A stretch of DNA of 64,000 bases from Ampullaceana balthica (taxonomy: Eukaryota > Mollusca > Gastropoda > Lymnaeidae), in NCBI GenBank assembly GCA_944989445.1, contig CALYLW010000685.1:186001-250000 (forward strand). The letters run 5' to 3'. Made by a program: the position numbers and the translations under genes. Below are positions 56,839 through 64,000 of the stretch, one piece after another. The notes under the pieces were generated by a model. The model worked only from the letters and a program-made list of their open reading frames with translations, had not been told where the DNA came from and ran no database searches. Numbering within the stretch: position 1 is the stretch's first letter; each line of letters opens with the position of its first letter.

Positions 56839-58469
56839 TATGTTTGTGTGTGGGCGCCTACGGAATAAAACATTTCACACAGAATTCGTATTTCTGATGA
56901 TTTGTCTTCCAAAATCTTTCTTCGCAAGCAATCCACTAAAATCAGGAGCATACTCAACTTTAATCCGTTATATAACTATTAAAAATATGCTGAAAACAAA
57001 TGTTGGTTGTTTTTCTTGAAAAAGAAATTAAAAAAAATTCAAATCAAGTTACAATCATTTAAAAAAAATAATGTTCATAATTTCTTCAGTTATTTTCTCT
57101 TAACTAGATATTATAACTGATTTTTTTATTTTTAAAAAAAAGCATTATCCTCCTTGGTCTAAAGAATCGTTTCACAACATTGTCTTTGGTCCTAAGAGTT
57201 TAAACAATTAAGTGACCTTGTGCCACAGTTCCATATAACTCCTTGTTCCTAACTTCCCTTGGTGGATGTGCTGAAAAACGGTGACAAAAGTAATTCAAAC
57301 GTCTGCCAATAGACCGTAGTCCGTCTACTCCCGTAAGACAAAACTAGGCTCAATTAAGTGGACGGTGGACTTAACAAGGCAACTCTGGTGAGACGAGACG
57401 TCACTCGGGCGGAGGGAGACGTCAGTCAAAGGGTGTAAGTAGGTCGACAACCGCCCACGCACTTCTGGCAAAAAAGTAGGTCCAGAAAATAAAATAAAAA
57501 TTACGTTTCATTTTGCGCAATAATTTTTAATTGAAGTCAAGTTTATCTGCTAGTGTTAGAGGATTCAAGAATGCTTCCAAATAAGCTGGTGGGCGTGTTT
57601 AAGAAATGTCAGGTTTAAACGGGTAGATTGATTTGAAGAGTATTTACTGTATGCAAGCCCTACCCTCCAATTCAACCTACAAAATATGGACTCTAGGTCC
57701 TGCACGGTTAGGTTAATATGTTGAGGTTATTGGGTTTAGATTTTGAATGAGTTTCAAAGAAAACTGTTGTTATTTGTTGTGACTGGTCACGATATTTAAA
57801 TCATCAATAAATATGATCACTGAAATGATTAGCGAGTTTAAGTCCTCTGATTTAGATAACGAAACATTCGTTACATCGCCGGCTGACATAGCAATAGTGG
57901 CGGAGTGTCTCAAAGCTTGAATTTCATCTTTCCACAGCCATTTAATTGCTGCCTCCTCGCATTCTTCCATATGCCTCTATACATCTCTGTGAGAATGGAC
58001 GCTCAAATGGTCCTAGTTTCAATATCCAGGATTAAAAAAAAAGACAACAAATTAACAACTATACAAGTTACTTGAACGAAAGTGCAAAATTTCAATCATT
58101 CACGAGAATTACATTTTTAATAATTGCATACGATAATCGAATTGTTCAATTACACTCAAATGTGCATTTTCGATCGCTGTTAAAATACTAGCGCTAGCCG
58201 TTCAAAACATAAAATAGTAAGGGTCATATTGAGCTACCAGAGAATTTGATCTTTAAAATAAAAACAGTGATGAGATGCTAATTACGCTCGAATTATAAAC
58301 AGGTTGCATTTGTAGAAATCACAATAGGTACTAGAAATATGTCATAAAATTTGTGGCGTCTTTTCCAATCTTCGTGCAACATCTTTGCACATTTTCTTAG
58401 CACTTGACACGACTTCCAAAGACTTGAACAGCTCGTCCACACCAAACGACATAATGATGACTGGTCATT
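56839..58469. other. Unassigned
   Basis: The minus frame at 57770-57970 has no recognisable motif. No elements seen. Confidence 0.4.
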
Positions 58470-58637
58470 TCACGACTATTTCACGACTATTTCACGACTA
58501 TTTCACGACTATTTCACGACTATTTCACGACTATTTCACGACTATTTCACGACTATTTCACGACTATTTCACGACTATTTCACGACTATTTCACGACTAT
58601 TTCACGACTATTTCACGACTATTCACGACTATTTCAC
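58470..58637 (+). repeat. 11-bp satellite TATTTCACGAC, 15 copies
   Basis: Almost perfect tandem copies, with one base missing in the penultimate unit. The frame HDYFTTISRLF repeats every 33 bp by chance. Confidence 0.97.
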
Positions 58638-59125
58638 AATGAAGATAACTGAAGATAACATTAGCATCTCTTTAAATTCGCCCTCCTCTTTCTTCCTATA
58701 CGAGTTCTTTGAGTAGCTCCCGTTGCCATCAATATGTAAAATTGGCCGCTTGCCCCCATGAGGCCCAGAGTCCAGGTCATCAAGAATGCAAACCACAGGA
58801 GATTTACGCTGACCGTTGGTCAGTTGGGTTGTATCCACACTTAGTGATGAAATTCAAATTCCCGTAATTTACGGGAGTGTCGATTTGAGACCAGTTAATT
58901 AGACGCGAGATGACTGTTGGTCTGTATTTCCTACGATCGCATAAAACGCAGACATGCTGATATGTTTAGCCGAATAAATATTTTTCCCTTGTTTTTCGGG
59001 GTATCAAACACATAGAACAGCCATTTAATGCATTCACTGAGAACATTGTCCAGGAAGGTTTAAAGGAATCTCATTTTGGTTCAAATGTTTACGTTGTAGG
59101 AGGTGATATTTTTGCTGCCCAGTAA
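58638..59125. other. Unassigned
   Basis: No supported feature. Confidence 0.4.
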
Positions 59126-59407
59126 GGGGCCGTCCATAAAGTACGTCACGCTATTTTTTACCATTTTTAACTCCCCCCCCCCTCCTCCCTGTTACAAACT
59201 GTCACAAATCTCGGAACCCCCCCCCTCTAAAGTACGTCACACTTTCGAACAAAAATGTTGTTTTTTTATTAACAAAATTATTAAAATTTAATATAAAACT
59301 CCGTAACGTCACACTAGGCCGGACCCCCCTCCCCCTGTCACAAAGTGTCACACTTTCTTACACCCCCTCCCCCCCTCTGGAGCGTGACGTACTTTATGGA
59401 CGGCCCC
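59126..59407. mobile_element. MITE, GGGGCCGTCC family, short form (intact ends, TAA duplication)
   Basis: The TIRs GGGGCCGTCCATAAAGTACG and the reverse complement at the right match without a mismatch in the first 24 or so bases. TAA flanks both sides (59123-59125 and 59408-59410). A 3-bp TWA duplication is typical of PIF/Harbinger elements, so that superfamily is a reasonable guess. No ORF. An older copy is at 31134-31403. Confidence 0.94.
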
Positions 59408-59445
59408 TAAGTCACTCACATCTCAAATAATACGCACACTTCATT

Positions 59446-59740
59446 AACTGTATGTCTTATCATTGTCACCTGGATTTTTTATCATTGCCACCTGTATGTC
59501 TTATCATTGTCACCTGTCTGTCTTATCATTGTCACCTGGATTTTTTATCATTGCCACCTGTATGTCTTATCATTGTCACCTGTCTGTCTTATCATTGTCA
59601 CCTGTCTGTTTTATCATTGCCACCTGTATATTTTATCATTGTCACCTGTATGTTGTATCATTGGTACATGTGTCTCTTATCATTGGTACAAGCATCTCTT
59701 ATCATTGGTATATCTGTCTTTTATCATTGATATATGTATA
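59446..59740 (+). repeat. 22-bp minisatellite, 13 copies
   Basis: CTTATCATTGTCACCTGTCTGT with CACCTGGATTTTT and GGTACATGTGTCT variants. It abuts the Helitron 3' end at 59741. Confidence 0.95.
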
Positions 59741-59925
59741 CTAGTGTAGTACCCGTCAAAAATGACGGAAGTTTTCAAAATGGATATATTTCAGTTTTTG
59801 TAATTTTCCCTTTTACCTGAAAGCCGCATAGTAAATAATCAGAAAATGTAGAGACCAAGAGAGAAAAATTAAATCTCTTTTCCATATTGAACAATTTTAT
59901 GCGGACGTTTGAAAATAGTGGTGGT
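59741..59925 (-). mobile_element. Helitron 3' end, third copy of the CCGTCA-hairpin family
   Basis: On the minus strand, CCGTCATTTTTGACGG is followed by GTACTACA and CTAG (59741-59744), then T. Upstream ATTGAACAATTTTATGCGGA matches 38521-39306. I cannot find the 5' terminus, so the element's full extent is unknown. Confidence 0.85.
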
Positions 59926-60356
59926 TTTTTTTTCAATATATTTTTCAAGGTTATTTTTTTTAGCGGTGGGCTTTCTAAAATCTAGCGTTACGAACGGACA
60001 TAGCAGAGTATATATTTTTTATTATACATACGAATATATGTGTTATGAGAAAACATCCAAGCTTAGGCTTCGCGTTATATAAGTTTCCATGAATAATAAT
60101 GATATAATCATGATAATAGTAAATGCATAGTGAATTACACACAGCATGAAGTGATACTGCGGGAAATAAGTTTGAAGTTCGAAGTATTTACAAATATTGC
60201 TGAGGAGTCAGGTTAACTTGCGGCATTGAATAGTGTGCACCAATTATGAGTGCACCAATAATACAGCACAGTGCGTTAAAAATAAATTATGTGACTGTAA
60301 TGTGATCCACATCACGCATATCTGTGATTTGAAGCAGTTTAAGCTTCATCGATGAT
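59926..60356. other. Unassigned AT-rich sequence
   Basis: May contain the rest of the Helitron at 59741, but no 5' end is visible. Confidence 0.3.
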
Positions 60357-60860
60357 TATGACTTGTCAGTTTATTCGCCCATTTGTCCATACATTATTAC
60401 CACAACATTATCAAAAAATGTAAAAAATAAACTGTAATTTTACAAATGTTAATAACTATTTATTTTGCATGAAACGTAGTAAGCAAAGTTTGTCACAGGA
60501 TAACAGAAAAGATTAACTTATCAACTGTTAATCATATTTACAATTTAATATACACGTGTTAGTAATTCACATAAACGTTTTTATTGTTGTCAAGTCAGCA
60601 CCTTTTCAAGATATATTATGACTTGTCAGTTTATGCGCCCATTGGTCCATACATTATTACCTTTACATTATCAAAAACATGTAAATAAAAAAATTGTAAC
60701 TATTTACAAATATGAACAACAAAGAACTATTTATTTTGCATGAAACCTTTGAAGTAAAGTTAAGCACTGGATAAAAGAAAATATTAAAGTATCAACTTTA
60801 ATATACACGTTTTAGGAGTTCTAATAAACGTTTTCATTATTGTCAAGTCAGCATCCCTTC
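60357..60860 (+). repeat. Diverged 260-bp tandem duplication
   Basis: ATGACTTGTCAGTTTAT, CATACATTATTACC, AACTATTTATTTTGCATGAA, TTTAATATACACG and ATTGTCAAGTCAGCA occur in order in both halves (about 60357-60600 and 60617-60860). Confidence 0.88.
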
Positions 60861-61507
60861 CAGTTCTATATTAAAAGTAAAGATTTGTTATTCAAAATTA
60901 GTCTAAGACACATTAAAATATTACATGTAAATAACAATAAAAAAACTATTGTGGGGAGGAGTCCGATTTTTAAATATGTTATTTTTTAAACATACAAATA
61001 TGCAATCTCAAAGTGTATAAAAGAAAAACAAACGCTAAACTGAAGTATAAGTTGACAAATTTCATTTGCAGTAATAAATAATGGCTTTGTAGTTCAAAAC
61101 GCATCGAAACTTGACAACCAAACGACAACCAATTGTAAATTTGATAAACCGAAAAACGAATGTTATATATTAATATAGAAAATTAAATTTATAATTACGT
61201 ACGTAATATTGACATGGGCACATACACAAAAACGGACATTTAATACAAAAAAATAATAAAATCATATTAATCACATCAAATAAAACATTGCTCTTTTTAC
61301 TTCTTTCCCTTCACACATTAATAAAAGCTCAAATAATGACGTCACGTCTCAATATTTTATGGTGAGCAACACATTTTGTTATAATCTCGAAAGCAAAATT
61401 TTTTATTTTTTTTTATCGGAAGTTACCTCGCATAGCGTCAGGACTGACTGACTGACACTACTTGCATGACAATTGCAAATTATATAGTTTAATTTTACGA
61501 AGTGATT
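60861..61507. other. Unassigned
   Basis: AT-rich, with a short TGACTGACTGAC at 61444-61456. Confidence 0.4.
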
Positions 61508-61708
61508 ATTCGGAGATATCTCCGTATAACGCTGGGTGTTATAGACAGATATTTCCCATGATTCTTAGCGTCATACGCAAATTTTTTTGGCTGGTCATGT
61601 GACTTCTTGCCAATTTGATATAAGATTTTTAAAAATTCACACGATTCATGAGCTTCTTTGGTCTCACGGTTAGGACATTAGATTCGGAGATATCTCCGTA
61701 TAACGCCT
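61508..61708 (+). repeat. Paired palindrome CGGAGATATCTCCGTATAAC
   Basis: The 22-mer ATTCGGAGATATCTCCGTAT plus AA occurs at about 61508 and 61682, 174 bp apart. Between them is GGTCTCACGGTTAGGACATT, which faintly resembles the 5' half of a tRNA. Function unknown. Confidence 0.6.
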
Positions 61709-62856
61709 CCCTTAATTTTATGATTGTTACATGCATGTTTCTTTGAGGCTATCTACTATCTCTTATTGTTCCGCTGTCTTGCGACTTACAGACCAGAAAT
61801 TTTAATGTCGCTGTAACACTGAAAAATATTTTCAATTAAATATGAAACATGCAAATAGTTACGTATGTGATTCTTGAGTCAGTGAATTGCAACTCGAGGT
61901 CTTAAATAAAGAATTAGCCGGCAACATAAGCATCAATGTAGAAGTTTCAAAATTTTATTTGAAAAATAAAGTGTTCTTCATGAGAATAGCGTTCAAAAAT
62001 ATTTATTTACAAAATATATCTTTTTCCACAAAAAAATGTATCATTAAACAGATGTATGTTCCCCGTTAAGGGTTCAATCTCTGAATGTTTCCAGATGAAC
62101 GGGTTCCATTGGAGCTACGCACATCCTCGGTGATGGACATTTGTCTCAATTTCTCGGCGTTATTGGCGATTTGTGTCTCTTGACAGCACTGATACCAGAT
62201 CGTACGCTCCATTAGGTGCGCACGGCATCAATCCAACGATTATTGCTACGGGTACGCACTTAGTCATTGACCGCGCGCACCGGGTCCACCATCAGACCCA
62301 TCCACTCATGAACGCCGCCTGGTGTTCGGAGAGTGCTTTACGCCTGGTTAACCCTTTGTCGACCGTGTCAAACGAAGGGGAGATTTTGCTTAGATTTTGC
62401 GAGAAAAGTCGGTGGAGGTTTGTATAATAGCCAAGACTGACATATTTTTCGCCGCATTCATATAGAACATGTTTTCAATTATTATCTCCCATTCTCATAA
62501 TTCCCTGTGATATACATACATACATATTTATCAACATTAATACAAATATAAATATAATTGACTTATAAATATTTTAAAAATTATATTTTTAGTCTGCCTT
62601 TGATTTAATACGGACTAGTGTCATGGGGGAATGCGTTCCGTGGTCGGGTCCGCCAGAAACTGGAGCCAGTCTAAGGCTGTAGCCAAGGTTTACCCATGGC
62701 ACCAACAGTTTGTCTACAAGAATCTTTGTAATATATAAACACAACCTGGTCCATTACTAAGGTGTCCCCCATCATGTCTACATGAAGCTAAGATTGGAAC
62801 AGTATATAAGACAAGCCAACCTTTGGGAAAACACGAATTGACGCACCAAATGACGC
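61709..62856. other. Unassigned, with a GC-richer patch
   Basis: The frame at 62173-62427 (+) stands out from its AT-rich surroundings by base composition, but I recognise no domain. No RNA or element seen. Confidence 0.35.
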
Positions 62857-63130
62857 ACATGTGACGCACCAAGTGACGCACCAAGTGACGCACCAAGTGA
62901 CGCACCAAGTGACGCACCAAGTGACGCACCAAGTGACGCACCAAGTGACGCACCAAGTGACGCACCAAGTGACGCACCAAGTGACGCACCAAGTGACGCA
63001 CCAAGTGACGCACCAAGTGACGCACCAAGTGACGCACCAAGTGACGCACCAAGTGACGCACCAAGTGACGCACCAAGTGACGCACAAAGTGACGCACCCA
63101 GTGACGCACCCAGTGACGCACCAAGTGATC
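62857..63130 (+). repeat. 12-bp satellite TGACGCACCAAG, about 23 copies
   Basis: Near-perfect, with ACAAAG and ACCCAG variants at the right edge. Contains one CpG per unit. Open frames (THQV, RHLV, GASL, CVTW) are period artefacts. Confidence 0.97.
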
Positions 63131-63445
63131 CCCATTTATAACGATGTCCCAAAGCTGTCTCTCGTTCATTGAACTCACCAATTAGGGCTCTAAGTAAACT
63201 AATGAAGCTCCGGCTCCTAAATGGCTAATCTGGTGATTCATTAGCGGTTATTATTGAAATTTAGATTTCCAGAATTAATGTGTAGCCCCTCCCCCCTCTC
63301 CTCACCCACCACTATAACATTGGGGCTATTGGGGTCTTAGCGCATCCGTTTGGGTTGCAACAATAATGATCAGATTTCTAGCTAAGGCAATCAGTCTTCT
63401 AATAGCAATCTGGAAAGAGTGGGGTGGGTCTATGATGGTGGAAAG
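63131..63445. other. Unassigned
   Basis: C-rich at 63288-63312. No feature. Confidence 0.35.
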
Positions 63446-63700
63446 ACGTAGTGTGTGTGTCGTGAGCGTGTGTGTCGTTAGTGTGTGTGTGATGAGTATG
63501 GGGTGGGGCAGAGAGAGAGACAGAGAGAGAGAAAAAAAGAGAGAGAGAACGAGAGAGAGAGTGGGGGAGACAATGAAACTATGATAAAAGACAACTTAGC
63601 AGAAAAGGGAATGTATAAAAGAGAGAAAGATGAAAATTGGGAAATATTTATATGGAAATAAAGAGAAATAGAGAGTGAGAGATGGAACGTGTGAGTGGGT
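63446..63700 (+). repeat. GT-rich then GA-rich simple sequence
   Basis: GTGTGTGTCGTGAGCGTGTG repeats followed by GAGAGAGA-type purine tract. Confidence 0.9.
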
Positions 63701-64000
63701 GAGATCGTGAACAAATTCCAATAATTTTAATTGCTGTGCTGGTATAATTGATATGTTGATTTAATAACTGTAACATTTCCAATGATGATGTTGGTTTAAT
63801 TACTGTCCCATGTGTGCTCCAGGGCGACGATGAGCCAATAATTGGTGAACTAAATGAGATCATTTTTATGTGGCTCATATATATGATGGCCTGGTGATTG
63901 GGTTCTTGTTGTGTGTATGTGGAGTGTAACGGTTTTGTGATTGATCTGTGATTGATTGATCCAAGGGCATTAACTTGTTCTATGATTAGCCTCTGAATGG
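63701..64000. other. Unassigned to window end
   Basis: No feature seen. Confidence 0.35.

Noticed and set aside
62173..62427. 84-codon frame in a GC-richer patch
   Set aside because: No motif and no supporting context.
62714..63181. Frames with RHLV, GASL, CVTW and THQV repeats
   Set aside because: Artefacts of the 12-bp TGACGCACCAAG array.

Overview
The window looks like a gene-free piece of a eukaryotic, almost certainly animal, genome. It is AT-rich and full of stop codons. No intact host gene, rRNA or functional tRNA could be supported. No reverse transcriptase, integrase, phage or bacterial-type operon was seen. The repeat types present (hAT elements, Helitron ends next to an OTU protease fragment, tRNA-derived SINEs, many minisatellites) are typical of invertebrates, and a mollusc or other lophotrochozoan is my best guess. 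That guess is inference only.

Layout. 0-5.4 kb: a foldback MITE, then a decayed hAT element and a second foldback MITE, both inserted in one 33-bp minisatellite. 5.4-16 kb: mostly featureless, with minisatellites at 6.6, 7.9, 9 and 11.8 kb. 16-18.7 kb: a hAT transposon with perfect 8-bp target duplications, whose broken transposase gene is split by a second hAT element with its own perfect duplication. 20-24.4 kb: an 83-bp triplication, a tRNA-Val-like repeat, opposed Helitron 3' ends, a long MITE and a tRNA-derived SINE. 25.3-27.8 kb: a hAT element nested inside a TA-flanked MITE, then a 177-bp hAT MITE. 29.8-31.4 kb: a second tRNA-Val-like repeat, an OTU cysteine-protease fragment and a Helitron 3' end, then a short MITE. 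31.5-36.4 kb: a 21-bp satellite, a hairpin MITE, and 31-bp and 36-bp arrays. 37-44 kb: MITEs, a Helitron with both ends visible, a 38-bp array, a 72-bp hAT MITE, foldback elements and another TA-flanked MITE. 45-56 kb: small arrays, an AT tract, a second SINE, a 12-bp satellite, a short Helitron, and a tandem run of a unit (called R1 here) also found inside the longer Helitron. 56-64 kb: 564 bp of unbroken alternating purine-pyrimidine, 11-, 22- and 12-bp arrays, another MITE and another Helitron end.

Nothing here works together as a pathway. The window is a record of DNA-transposon activity (hAT, Helitron, several MITE families), insertion into insertion, plus expansion of short tandem repeats. 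The coding relics are two hAT transposase pseudogenes, a fragment of a third, and an OTU-domain fragment. The long open frames in the tandem arrays follow from repeat periods that are multiples of three, or from lack of stops, and are not read as genes.
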